A stretch of DNA of 64,000 nucleotides from JANNPJ01 sp965200525 (GTDB lineage Bacteria; Actinomycetota; Actinomycetes; Actinomycetales; Kineosporiaceae). The DNA lies in the NCBI GenBank assembly GCA_965200525.1, contig OZ241368.1:6634001-6698000 (forward strand), in the 5' to 3' direction. The stretch's first letter is position 1; each line of letters begins with the position of its first letter. Of this stretch, positions 52,753-61,487 are shown piece by piece. Below the pieces are notes generated by a model. That model saw only the letters and a program-made list of their open reading frames with translations, was not told the origin of the DNA and searched no databases. The position numbers and the translations under genes are program-made.

Positions 52753-55392
52753 TCAGCCTCCGGGCAGCTCGCGTCGGGCCGTGTCGGAGCGTTCGGCCGG
52801 CCGGCTCAGCCGGACCACCGCACCCAGCACGGCCAGCCCCTGACCCGCCACCGACACCGGGTTGAGCTCCAGTTCGGCCACCTCCGGCAGCTCGTCGGCC
52901 AGGCAGGCGACCCGGCCGATCAGGTCCTCCAGGGCCGGGACGTCGGCCGGGACGGCCCCGTGGTGGCCGAACAGTTTGGGCGCGGCCCGCACCGATCGGA
53001 CCAGGTCGGCGATGTCGACGTCGGTCAGCGGCGGGATCCGGTGGGCGACGTCCCCGAGCAGGTCGCTGGCGTCGCCGGCCAGGCCGAACGACACGACCGG
53101 GCCGAACGACGGGTCCTCCACGGTCCGGATCACGCAGGCGACGCCGGGCGGGGCCATCCGCTGCACCACCATCCGGTCGCTGTGCTCGGGCCCGAGCATG
53201 GCCCGCATCTGGGTCAGGTCGTCGAGGAGTTCCTCGTCGTTGTCGATGTTCAGCCGGACCCCGCCCAGGTCGACCCGGTGTCGTAGGTGCTCGGCGGTGG
53301 TCTTCAGGGCCACCGGGTAGCCGAGCCGGCTGGCCTCGGCCACGGCCGACTCGGGGCCGGTCACCGGCACCTGCGGCCAGAGCGTGATGCCGAAGGCGGC
53401 CAGCAGCCGGCCGGTGATCTCACCGTCCAGGGTCAGGTCGGCGTCCGAGGTGGAGGCGGCCAGGGCCTCGGTCACCAGCCGGCGCGCCACCGGCAGGTCG
53501 AGGTCGGCCGGCTCGAACCGGACCCCCGGGTCGCGCCCGCGCCAGGCGGCGTACCGCTGGGCCGTGGCCAGGGCCCGGACCGCCTCCTCCGGCGTCGGGT
53601 ACGACGGGATCGCGCCCAGGACGGGCCGGCTCATCCCGCTGGTGCCGAGGAAGCAGGCCACGACCGGGATCGGTGAACCGGCCGACACCTCGGACAGCAC
53701 CTGGGCCACCGCGATCGCGTCGGTGGCGATCGGCGGGATGAAGGCGGCGACCACGGCGTCCACCCCTTCGGCGGCGAAGGTGCTGCTCAGAGCGGCCCGA
53801 AACTGTTCCGGATCGGCCTGCGGGTGCAGCGCCACCGGTCCGTGGGCCACGCTCAGCCCCCAGCTGACGCAGGCATCGGCGATCAGCGTGCCCAGGGCGT
53901 CGCTGTTGCCGACGATGCCGACCCGGTTGCCTGCCGGCAGCGGCTGGTTGAGCACCAGCTGGGCGACGTCCAGCATCTGGTTGAGGGTCTGCACCCGGAT
54001 GCAGCCGCTCTGCTTGAGCATGCTGTCGAAGGCCTCGCGCGGGGCCGTGCTCGGCCGGACGGCGTGGCCGGGCGGCACGCCGAAACCTGAGATGCCGGAC
54101 TTCAGCACGATCACCGGCTTGGACCGGGCCAGCCGGCGGGCGATCCGGGAGAACTTGCGGGGGTTGCCGAAGCTCTCCAGGTAGAGGCCGACCGCGTCGG
54201 TCTGCGGGTCCTCCTCCCAGTACTGCATGCAGTCGTTGCCGGAGACGTCGGCCCGGTTACCGGCCGACAGGAAGGTGGAGACGCCCAGGCCGCGGCGGGC
54301 GACCGCATCGAGCACGGCCACGCTGAGGCCGCCGGACTGGGAGAACAGCCCGAGCCGGCCCTCGATCGGCAGTTCGGGCACGAGTGAAACGTTCAACCGA
54401 ATGCCCGCGGTGGCGTTGATCAGACCCCAGGAGTTGGGCCCGACCACCCGCAGCCCGTTGGCCCGGGCCACCCGGACCAGCTCGCGCTGCCGTTCCCGCC
54501 CTTCGAGACCGGTCTCGGCGAAACCGCTGGACATCACGACCACGCCGCGGACGCCGACCGCCGCGCACTCGCGCACCACGGCCAGCACGCCGTCGGCCGG
54601 TACGGCGATCACGGCCAGGTCGACACTCTCGGTCAGCGCGCTCAGGGTGCGGACCGCGGGTACGCCGAGCACGACGTCCGCCTCCGGGTGGACGACGTGC
54701 AGCCGGCCGGTGAAACCGCCCGCGAGCAGGTCGCTGAGCAGCCGGTGGCCGACCGTGCCGGGCCGGCGGCTGGCCCCGATCACCGCCACTGACCCCGGGT
54801 TGAGCAGGCGTTCCATGCTGTGCGCCTCGGCCCGATGCTCGCGGACCTCCATCACCGCCAGCGACCGCTCGCTCGGGGCGAGATCGAGGTGCACCGCGAT
54901 CACCCCGTCGTCGAACCGGGAGACCACGTCGTAGCCGGCCAGCCGGAACACGGTCAGCATCTTGCGGTTGTGCGGCAGCACCTCGGCCACGAACTCGCCG
55001 ATGCCGTTCTCCCGGGCGGCGGCGGCCAGGTGCTCCAGCAGCACCGAACTGACGCCGCGGCCGTGGTGTGAATCGCTGACGTTGAAGGCCACCTCGGCCG
55101 ACCGCTCGTCGATCCGGTCGTACCGGGCGATGCCCACGATCGCGTCACCGAGGGTGCAGATCAGGGCGACCCGGCTGTGGTGGTCGACGTTGGTGAAGTG
55201 GTGAAGGTCACGGGGCGACAGGTGCGGCATCGGGGCGAAGAACCGCAGGTAGATCGACTCGGGCGACTGGCTGTCGTGGAACTGGGCCAGCAGATCGGCG
55301 TCCTCGGGCCGGATCGGGCGCAGGTGCACCGTGGCGCCGTCGCGCAGCACCACGTCCGCTTCCCAGTGCGTCGGGTACAACGGCTCGGCCAC
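52753..55392 (-). CDS. Pat-like bifunctional GNAT / acyl-CoA synthetase (NDP-forming) protein
   Basis: 879 residues. Order: GNAT acetyltransferase (about 15-165, with HHGRGVSSVLLEHL as the acetyl-CoA loop), CoA-binding Rossmann domain (about 200-300, SVAVIGASRRPGTVGHRL), succinyl-CoA-synthetase-like domains (about 300-620, FSQSGGLSVAVLD, VIVLKSGISG), and an ATP-grasp domain at the C terminus (ITLWPQVPVTG to LELNPV). This layout matches protein lysine acetyltransferases of the Pat type that acetylate acyl-CoA synthetases, though actinobacterial Pat is usually shorter. TAGCCT lies 6 nt before GTG 55392. The catalytic His in the synthetase part was not confirmed. Confidence 0.88.
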   Translation of the reverse strand: MAEPLYPTHWEADVVLRDGATVHLRPIRPEDADLLAQFHDSQSPESIYLRFFAPMPHLSPRDLHHFTNVDHHSRVALICTLGDAIVGIARYDRIDERSAEVAFNVSDSHHGRGVSSVLLEHLAAAARENGIGEFVAEVLPHNRKMLTVFRLAGYDVVSRFDDGVIAVHLDLAPSERSLAVMEVREHRAEAHSMERLLNPGSVAVIGASRRPGTVGHRLLSDLLAGGFTGRLHVVHPEADVVLGVPAVRTLSALTESVDLAVIAVPADGVLAVVRECAAVGVRGVVVMSSGFAETGLEGRERQRELVRVARANGLRVVGPNSWGLINATAGIRLNVSLVPELPIEGRLGLFSQSGGLSVAVLDAVARRGLGVSTFLSAGNRADVSGNDCMQYWEEDPQTDAVGLYLESFGNPRKFSRIARRLARSKPVIVLKSGISGFGVPPGHAVRPSTAPREAFDSMLKQSGCIRVQTLNQMLDVAQLVLNQPLPAGNRVGIVGNSDALGTLIADACVSWGLSVAHGPVALHPQADPEQFRAALSSTFAAEGVDAVVAAFIPPIATDAIAVAQVLSEVSAGSPIPVVACFLGTSGMSRPVLGAIPSYPTPEEAVRALATAQRYAAWRGRDPGVRFEPADLDLPVARRLVTEALAASTSDADLTLDGEITGRLLAAFGITLWPQVPVTGPESAVAEASRLGYPVALKTTAEHLRHRVDLGGVRLNIDNDEELLDDLTQMRAMLGPEHSDRMVVQRMAPPGVACVIRTVEDPSFGPVVSFGLAGDASDLLGDVAHRIPPLTDVDIADLVRSVRAAPKLFGHHGAVPADVPALEDLIGRVACLADELPEVAELELNPVSVAGQGLAVLGAVVRLSRPAERSDTARRELPGG

Positions 55393-55398
55393 GTCCTC

Positions 55399-55404
55399 AG
55401 GCTA
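55399..55404 (-). promoter_or_regulatory. Putative -10 box of leaderless Pat-like gene
   Basis: TAGCCT on the minus strand, 6 nt before GTG 55392. Confidence 0.4.
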
Positions 55405-55449
55405 CTTCCCCCGCCCGTTCATCGGCCTGGGCCGTGACATGCTCGGCCG

Positions 55450-56097
55450 ATGGAATTCGCAGACGTGGTCCGCGGCCGGCGGATGGTCCGCAGTTACGAC
55501 CCCGACCGCGCCGTCCCGGCCGAGACCCTGACCGAGTTGCTGGAGCTGGCCGTGCGGGCTCCGAGCGCCGGGTTCAGCCAGGGCTGGGAGTTCGTCGTGC
55601 TGCAGACCCCGGCCGACCGGGACCGGTTCTGGGCCGCGAGCGCAGATCCTGACCAGGAACCCGGCCAGGGGCCGGACCGCTGGCTGCGGGGCATGCAGAC
55701 CGCCCCGGCCCTGATCCTGTGCCTGTCCGACGCCGGCCGGTACCTCGATCGCTACGCCGAACCGGACAAGGGCTGGACCGACCGAGACCCGGCCCGCTGG
55801 CCGGTGCCGTACTGGGACGTCGACACCGGGATGGCCGGCCTGCTGATCCTGCTCGGCGCGGTGGACGCCGGCCTGGCCGGCTGCTTCTTCGGCGTCCCAC
55901 CCCAGCGACAGGCGGCGGTGCTGGCCGAGTTCGGGGCGCCGGCCGGCCTGCGGATCGTCGGGGTGATCAGCCTCGGCCACCCCACTCCGGACGGCTCCGA
56001 CCGCCGCTCCCCCTCGCTGCGCCGGGGCCGCCGCCCGGTGTCCGAGGTCGCCCACGACGGCGGCTACGGCACGGCCTGGTCCTCCCCCGTCCCGTAG
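55450..56097 (+). CDS. Nitroreductase family protein
   Basis: 215 residues of the FMN-dependent nitroreductase fold. RGRRMVRSYDPDRAV and ELAVRAPSAGFSQGWEF are the typical FMN-binding start; the GCFFGVPPQRQ region and ISLGHPTPD follow. Length is normal. ATG 55450 lies 6 nt after CATGCT. Divergent from the Pat-like gene with a 57-bp gap. Confidence 0.9.
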   Translation: MEFADVVRGRRMVRSYDPDRAVPAETLTELLELAVRAPSAGFSQGWEFVVLQTPADRDRFWAASADPDQEPGQGPDRWLRGMQTAPALILCLSDAGRYLDRYAEPDKGWTDRDPARWPVPYWDVDTGMAGLLILLGAVDAGLAGCFFGVPPQRQAAVLAEFGAPAGLRIVGVISLGHPTPDGSDRRSPSLRRGRRPVSEVAHDGGYGTAWSSPVP

Positions 56098-56121
56098 CTC
56101 CAGGTGCTGTAGATGCGCAGG

Positions 56122-56601
56122 TCAGAGGACGAGGACGCCGACCAGCCAGATGGCCGCGGCGACCAGGCCGGCGCCGAACTCGATGAGCATGCTGAGCCCC
56201 ACCGCCAGCACCGCGTGCTTGGTCGAGGGCCAGGCGGCTGCGGCGGCGCCGAGCCGGACCATCTCGGCCAGGTAGATGCCGAGCACAAATCCGATCGGCA
56301 GGCCGATCACCGGGATCACGAAGAACCCGACGAACCCGAGCACCGCCCCGGTGGCCAGCGACGACCAGGGGACGCCGGCCTCGCGCAGCCGACGACCGGG
56401 CACGGCGTACTTCAGGACCAAGCCGACGCCGAGGGCCACGGTGGCCAGGCCGAGCACGACCCAGCCGGCGGCATCGCCGTGGTCGTAGGCCCAGACCGCG
56501 ATCCCGGCGAAGACCAGGACCGGACCGGGCAACAACGGGACGACGACACCGATCAGGCCCAACGCGACGAGCACCGCGGCCACAAGGGTCACGGTGCTCA
56601 T
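56122..56601 (-). CDS. DUF456 membrane protein
   Basis: 159 residues, almost entirely hydrophobic helices in five segments, with GLIGVVVPLLPGPVLVFAG at the N terminus and FFVIPVIGLPIGFVLGIYLAE in the middle, both typical of DUF456. Function unknown. TAGAGC lies 7 nt before ATG 56601. Confidence 0.9.
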   Translation of the reverse strand: MSTVTLVAAVLVALGLIGVVVPLLPGPVLVFAGIAVWAYDHGDAAGWVVLGLATVALGVGLVLKYAVPGRRLREAGVPWSSLATGAVLGFVGFFVIPVIGLPIGFVLGIYLAEMVRLGAAAAAWPSTKHAVLAVGLSMLIEFGAGLVAAAIWLVGVLVL

Positions 56602-56697
56602 CGTAGGTGCTCTAGGTGGTTTGTCAGAATTAGGGGGTGGTCTGGATTCGGTCGACGGGCGGTCCGGGCCGGAGAGCTCAGCTGGCCGGGCGGCGGG

Positions 56698-56925
56698 TCA
56701 GATCTCCCCGTCCGGCGCGGTGCCCGGCGTGGCCGCCAGGCCCTGGGACTGGTCCTGGATGTCGGCGTCGACAGCCTCGAGGGCCGATGCGTGCGTCCGG
56801 CCGTGGTGGGCGCAGAACAGGAGTTCTCCGCCCCTCGGAAGGAGGACTCGAATGTAGGCACGAGCTCCGCAGCGGTCACAGCGGTCGGCCGCGGTCAGTG
56901 TTTCAGTAGCAATTGCAGCACCCAC
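56698..56925 (-). CDS. Small cysteine-rich protein (DUF7455-like)
   Basis: 75 residues with a likely zinc site: C16, C19 (CDRC), C38 and H40/H41 (FCAHHGRTH). The segment ADRCDRCGARAYIRVLL is conserved in actinobacteria beside the topoisomerase gene. GTG 56925 is chosen for AAGGAGG 7 nt upstream. Too short for standard gene calls at longer cut-offs. Confidence 0.8.
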   Translation of the reverse strand: MGAAIATETLTAADRCDRCGARAYIRVLLPRGGELLFCAHHGRTHASALEAVDADIQDQSQGLAATPGTAPDGEI

Positions 56926-57352
56926 GTGGTGACCTCCTTGAACATCCCGTCCTGGGATCCGACGAGAATGGACATCGGTGACACTGTGAGAACAGTCAAG
57001 CAGGCCGGACGCTTCCCTGACTGCCCGGATGGCCGCGTTCGCTGTGCGCGTAGTCGGACGGTGACCGGCGCCGTCACCGTTTGCAGTACCGGTCGCAGAT
57101 GGTGACCAGCACGGGCGAATCGCGCGGCGTGCCGGATCGGCGTGGTGGCCGGATCCGGGTAATCTGCGCACAGTAGGCAGATGCGGGTTGCTCCGTTCAC
57201 CGGCGCCACCCCCGACCCGGGCCACCCGTCCGTACCAGCGAACGACCGGTGAACGACCGGCGGTCGGCCACCATCTGCAGTAATACCACCGAGTTCTGAA
57301 CCGAGCAGTAGAACGCTGTCAACGCCGTCCGTCGGCAAGGAGGGGCCTCTTC
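56926..57352. other. 427-bp divergent promoter region before parE
   Basis: No gene is supported. It serves the DUF7455-like gene on the minus strand and parE on the plus strand. GAACGACCGG occurs twice in a row with a 1-nt spacer near 57239-57259. The stretch 57285-57320 is AT-richer and probably holds the parE promoter. Confidence 0.6.
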
Positions 57353-59518
57353 GTGGCCGTGCAACCCAGCGAGAGCACCTCGGCCGCCCGCGCCGCTCGT
57401 GCCCGTTCGGCGGGATCCGACTACACCGCCCGGCACCTGTCGGTGCTGGAGGGTCTCGAGGCCGTCCGCAAGCGCCCCGGCATGTACATCGGCTCGACCG
57501 ACGCCCGGGGGCTGATGCACTGCCTCTGGGAGATCATCGACAACTCGGTCGACGAGGCCCTGGCCGGGCACTGCCAGCACATCAAGGTGCTGCTGCACGC
57601 CGACGGCTCGGTCGAGGTGCACGACGACGGCCGCGGCATCCCGATCGACGTCGAGCCCAAGACCGGCCTGACCGGGGTCGAGGTGGTCTTCACCAAGCTG
57701 CACGCGGGTGGCAAGTTCGGCGGCGGTTCGTACACGGCGTCCGGCGGTCTGCACGGGGTCGGGGCCAGCGTGGTTAACGCGCTGTCGGCCCGGCTCGACG
57801 TGGCCGTCGACCGTGGTGCCGCCACGCACGTGATGAGTTTCCGGCGGGGCGAGCCCGGGGTCTTCGCCGACCCGGCGAGCGGCCCCGACCCGGACGCCAC
57901 CTTCACCCCGTTCGTCGACCAGTCGGTGCTGCGCACCAGCGGCAAGGTTCGCCGCGGGGTCACCGGTACCCGGGTGCGCTACTGGTCGGACCGACAGATC
58001 TTCCTCAAGGACGCCGCGTTCGCCTACGACGAGCTGGTCACCCGGGCCCGGCAGACCACCTACCTGGTGCCGGGGCTGGAGATCGTGCTGCGCGACGAGC
58101 GCCGCCTGCCCGGCACCCCGGCCGAGAACGGCCCGATCGAGGAACGCTTCCTGCACGAGGGCGGGATCGGCGAGTTCGTCGAGTTCCTGGCCACCGACAC
58201 CGCGGTCACCGACGTCTGGCGGCTGGAAGGCACCGGCAACTTCAAGGAGACCGTTCCGGTCCTGGACGGCCGGGGCCAGATGGTGGCCACCGAGGTCGAG
58301 CGCGAGTGCGCGGTCGACGTGGCACTGCGCTGGGGCACCGGTTACGACACTGAGCTGCGCTCGTTCGTGAACATCATCGCCACGCCCAAGGGCGGTACCC
58401 ACATCGCCGGTTTCGAGCAGTCCATGCTCAAGACCTTCCGGCAGGTGGTCGGCGACAACGCCCGACGGCTCAAGTTCAACGCCAAGGACGACAAGCTGGA
58501 GAAGGACGACGTGCTCGAGGGCCTGACCGCCGTCGTCACAGTCCGGCTGGCCGAGCCCCAGTTCGAGGGCCAGACCAAGGAGGTGCTGGGCACCAACGCG
58601 GTCCGCGGCATCGTCGCCCGGGTGATCGAGAAGGAGCTCACCGACCGGTTGCTGGCCACCGGCCGCACCGAGAAGGCCCAGGCCTCCCTGTTGCTGGAGA
58701 AGGTCGTCGGGGCGATGCGGACCCGGGTCACGGCCCGGATGCACAAGGAGACCCAGCGTCGGAAGAACGCGCTGGAGACGTCGTCCCTGCCGACCAAGCT
58801 CAAGGACTGCCGCAGCGAGGACGTCGACCGCACCGAACTGTTCATCGTGGAGGGCGACTCGGCCCTGGGCACGGCCAAGGACGCCCGCAACTCGGAGTTC
58901 CAGGCTCTGCTGCCGATCCGGGGCAAGATCCTCAACGTCCAGAAGGCGTCGATCGGCGACATGCTGAAGAACGTCGAGTGCGGCTCGATCATCCAGGTGA
59001 TCGGGGCCGGCTCGGGGCGCACCTTCGAATTGCCCGCCGCCCGCTACGGCAAAATCATCCTGATGACGGACGCCGACGTCGACGGCGCTCACATCCGCAC
59101 CCTGCTGCTGACCCTGTTCTTCCGCTACATGCGTCCGCTGGTCGAGGCGGGCCGGGTCTACGCCGCCGTGCCGCCGCTGCACCGGGTCGAGGTGATCGGA
59201 GCCGGCAGCCGCAAGAACGAATTGGTGTACACCTACTCCGAGAACGAACTGCACAAGTTGCTGGGATCGCTGGAGAAGCGCAACCGCAACCACAAGGAGC
59301 CCATCCAGCGATACAAGGGATTGGGCGAGATGGACGCCGACCAGCTGGCCGAGACCACGATGGACCCGCGCCAGCGCACGCTGCGCCGGGTTCGGATGGC
59401 TGATGCCGCTGCCGCTGAGCGGGTGTTCGAACTGCTGATGGGCAATGACGTCGCGCCGCGCAAGGACTTCATCGTGGACGGCGCCGCCCGCCTCGACAAG
59501 GAACGCATCGACATCTGA
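57353..59518 (+). CDS. parE: Type IIA DNA topoisomerase B subunit (ParE/GyrB family)
   Basis: 721 residues. GHKL ATPase: E60 and N64 (WEIIDNSVDEAL), DDGRGI (91-96), GGLHGVG (131-137), QTKEVLGT; TOPRIM: EGDSALG starting at E500 and DADVDG at 573-578; C-terminal YKGLGEMDADQL. It lies away from dnaA/gyrB-type neighbours and beside DUF7455-like and SepH genes, as the second B subunit does in Streptomyces, so a decatenating ParE-type role with a ParC partner elsewhere is likely. GTG 57353 with AAGGAGG upstream. Ends at a strong hairpin. Confidence 0.93.
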   Translation: MAVQPSESTSAARAARARSAGSDYTARHLSVLEGLEAVRKRPGMYIGSTDARGLMHCLWEIIDNSVDEALAGHCQHIKVLLHADGSVEVHDDGRGIPIDVEPKTGLTGVEVVFTKLHAGGKFGGGSYTASGGLHGVGASVVNALSARLDVAVDRGAATHVMSFRRGEPGVFADPASGPDPDATFTPFVDQSVLRTSGKVRRGVTGTRVRYWSDRQIFLKDAAFAYDELVTRARQTTYLVPGLEIVLRDERRLPGTPAENGPIEERFLHEGGIGEFVEFLATDTAVTDVWRLEGTGNFKETVPVLDGRGQMVATEVERECAVDVALRWGTGYDTELRSFVNIIATPKGGTHIAGFEQSMLKTFRQVVGDNARRLKFNAKDDKLEKDDVLEGLTAVVTVRLAEPQFEGQTKEVLGTNAVRGIVARVIEKELTDRLLATGRTEKAQASLLLEKVVGAMRTRVTARMHKETQRRKNALETSSLPTKLKDCRSEDVDRTELFIVEGDSALGTAKDARNSEFQALLPIRGKILNVQKASIGDMLKNVECGSIIQVIGAGSGRTFELPAARYGKIILMTDADVDGAHIRTLLLTLFFRYMRPLVEAGRVYAAVPPLHRVEVIGAGSRKNELVYTYSENELHKLLGSLEKRNRNHKEPIQRYKGLGEMDADQLAETTMDPRQRTLRRVRMADAAAAERVFELLMGNDVAPRKDFIVDGAARLDKERIDI

Positions 59519-59558
59519 CGCCCTTGGCGCCGTGACCTGTCCTGGCCGGGACCTGCCC

Positions 59559-59603
59559 CTGGGCCGGTATATGCCCCATCTACTGGGGCAGATACCGGCC
59601 CAG
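59559..59603 (+). terminator. 19-bp hairpin after parE
   Basis: CTGGGCCGGTATATGCCCC pairs with 59585-59603 with one mismatch, loop ATCTACT. It ends the conserved block; beyond it base composition changes. Confidence 0.65.
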
Positions 59604-60133
59604 CGCCACATCTACCTCTGCTTGTAGCCCAACCGACGACCCCCTTTTGGGTAAATCCTTATTCACTCAGGAGAAACCCGTCGCATTCATCAATCCGGCA
59701 TACACTGCCTGAATTAAAGTCCGGTTCGGTATGGTTCGTCCTTGGTCCGGCCACGAGGGGCGAATGCATGCCAGCCATTGGTGACGACTTGCAGAGCATT
59801 CTCAAGACCGGGCGTCCAGTCACGTCCGACAGGGGGACGCCGTCATGTCAGAATCCACCGAAGAACTCCAGACAGCGGTTCAGGGCCTGAGCGAGGTCTT
59901 GGCCGAGTCCGAGAACTTGGCCGGTCAACGCCATCCTGGATCGGTTGGAGTCGGAGCCGCAGTCCTGATCTGGTGTCACTTCTGTCTTCACCCCTTGATG
60001 TTCGGGGAACGCGACACCTGCTGGACGCGGACTTTCGGATTGGTGTGCGGCCCGGCTCAGCCCTGGACGGACGGACCCGCCGCAGCTGGCCGCCTCGGGG
60101 CCCGATTGCGACGCGGGACCCGAGGCGGTGACG
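59604..60133. other. 530-bp stretch after parE with weak coding signal
   Basis: AT content is higher (for example 59640-59740) than anywhere else in the window. Only the broken short gene at 59845 and a 40-codon frame from ATG 59768 with an AGGGGCG upstream can be suggested. No transposase, integrase or tRNA is seen. Confidence 0.4.
59845..59968 (+). pseudogene. Possible frameshifted short coiled-coil gene
   Basis: ATG 59845 has AGGGGGA 7 nt upstream and starts SESTEELQTAVQGLSEVLAE, a plausible amphipathic helix. The frame then runs into proline- and glycine-rich residues, while the next frame reads VNAILDRLESEPQS and stops at 59968, as if one G had been inserted near 59923. The rest of the open frame to 60153 is not convincing. 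No family recognised; low confidence. Confidence 0.3.
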
Positions 60134-60400
60134 TCAGCCGTCTGAGGCAGTGACCATGGCAGTGGCGTGATGGAGGAGTTGGGCCAAGGTGTGGGCTTCG
60201 TCGGGACGCAGGCTCATGCCGCCGGTGAGGATCTCGGCCGGGTGCCGGATCACGTCGATCCGTTGTGCCTGCACCCGCATCTCGTCGCGCTGGATGACGA
60301 CCACTGCCAGCGTCTCTTCTGCCTGCTTGTCGGTGGCGGTGGCGGGGACGGCGCCGAGGCTGCGGGAGTACTCGATCTGGTCACCGCTTGTTTCGATCAT
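60134..60400 (-). CDS. Small hypothetical protein, possibly 5'-truncated (DUF6907-like)
   Basis: 88 residues from ATG 60400: TLAVVVIQRDEMRVQAQRI, then a C-terminal helix LRPDEAHTLAQLLHHATAMV that resembles the LTPDEARxLAxxLxxAA ending of small actinomycete proteins common on integrative elements. The same frame stays open upstream to 60489 and reads LELTSWAAPPWADM, again family-like, but has no ATG, GTG or TTG. A GTG at 60468 with a perfect AGGAGG lies in another frame and gives a 23-codon peptide whose stop overlaps ATG 60400 (ATGA). Either a coupled leader peptide or a frameshift near the original start. Confidence 0.5.
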   Translation of the reverse strand: MIETSGDQIEYSRSLGAVPATATDKQAEETLAVVVIQRDEMRVQAQRIDVIRHPAEILTGGMSLRPDEAHTLAQLLHHATAMVTASDG

Positions 60401-60875
60401 GTCGGCCCAGGGTGGTGCGGCCCACGAGGTGAGCTCGAGCAGTTTGTGGATTTCACTACGGTGTTCACGGGTCGCCTCCTGGGGCGATCAAGGCCCCGGG
60501 CCGGGTGTTAGCGCACCCGCCGGGGCCGGCCTGTTTGGCCGGTCACGGCGTGTCGAACCCGAGGGCAGGCCGTGTGAGCAGGGGGTGCGCGGTTTCACTT
60601 CGCCGCGACGGAGGCGTCAACCGATCCCTGGCCGGCGCCGGTGCCGCTGAGCCGTTGAAACCCGATCGAAGGCGACATTTTGCCGGAACCTGCGGGCGGG
60701 GCAAGCGCGACACGCACCACGACGTCGGCTCCGGCCCGGCATCGAAGTACCTCAGAGCTGCCCCAGGCGGCAAACCAGGGATCTGGCTGATTTAGGCTGG
60801 CAATGTTGCCTCTGAATCAGGTAAAGTAGGGCTAATTCGGGTTATACCCAAGAACGGCACGGGGGTGCGGCACGT
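60401..60875. other. 475-bp gap with regulatory-looking palindrome
   Basis: Holds the leader of the gene above and the upstream region of the 60876 gene. GGGTTATACCC (60839-60849) is a palindrome with 4-bp arms lying 27 nt before that start, preceded by TAAAGT (60822-60827), a possible -10. Nothing else is supported. Confidence 0.4.
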
Positions 60876-61487
60876 ATGACGGTGATGGACGACGTCTTCA
60901 GGGCCATGGATGCGGCCGTGGGCGACCTCGGGGAGGCGCACCAGACGGTGGCGGCGTGCGCGGTCCAACTGGGGGTGGCGGTCGGGCTGGTCGAGGATTT
61001 CGGCGCCCCCCGGGGGCCGACCGCCCTCGCCCTTCGCGACGCCCAGGCCGAGGCGGCCGCCGTCACGACCACGCTCACCGTGGCGCTGACCGCGCTTCAG
61101 CGGGCGCGTGAGCTCACGAACACGGTGAGCCAACCCCTTCCTCGCGGTTCGGGGTCGGTGGTCAGGGCCGCGCCGAACCCGTTCACGGTCAGCTCCACTA
61201 ACGCGGATCGGCCTCAGCGGCGTCGACAGCTCGGACAGCCGGTGCGAACCCGCCGGGCGTGGTCCAGTGTCGCTCACCGCGCCTCGCAGATGGTCAATCC
61301 GACCATCTTTGTGATCCAGCTGGTTGGCAATTACGTCTTGCACAGCCCCCGGCCGGCCATATTCACGGTGAACAACAGCCTGATGATGTGGGCCGGATGG
61401 CGACTCTTTCGATATTGGCCGGTCGCGCGTGATGTGCCGGCCCGACGTCATCATCGGCGCTTCGACCGGCGGGGAGATCTGTGGTGA
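60876..61487 (+). CDS. Hypothetical helical protein, first gene of a two-gene unit
   Basis: 203 residues. Residues 1-90 (MDDVFRAMDAAVGDLGEAHQ, then ALALRDAQAEAAAVTTTLT) are two long amphipathic helices in the style of WXG100-like or coiled-coil proteins, though no WXG is present. A basic linker (95-140) follows, then a segment with NPTIFVIQLVGNYVLHSPR and MMWAGWRLFRYWP of mixed hydrophobicity and a very basic tail. No family recognised. The stop overlaps the next start (GTGA). Confidence 0.6.
   Translation: MTVMDDVFRAMDAAVGDLGEAHQTVAACAVQLGVAVGLVEDFGAPRGPTALALRDAQAEAAAVTTTLTVALTALQRARELTNTVSQPLPRGSGSVVRAAPNPFTVSSTNADRPQRRRQLGQPVRTRRAWSSVAHRASQMVNPTIFVIQLVGNYVLHSPRPAIFTVNNSLMMWAGWRLFRYWPVARDVPARRHHRRFDRRGDLW

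Noticed and set aside
57197..59611. 804-codon minus-strand frame opposite parE
   Set aside because: Antisense to intact GHKL and TOPRIM motifs; no protein family resemblance.
59742..60131. 129-codon plus-strand frame after parE
   Set aside because: Arg/Ser/Pro-rich, no ribosome-binding site at its start and in conflict with the better-supported ATG 59845.
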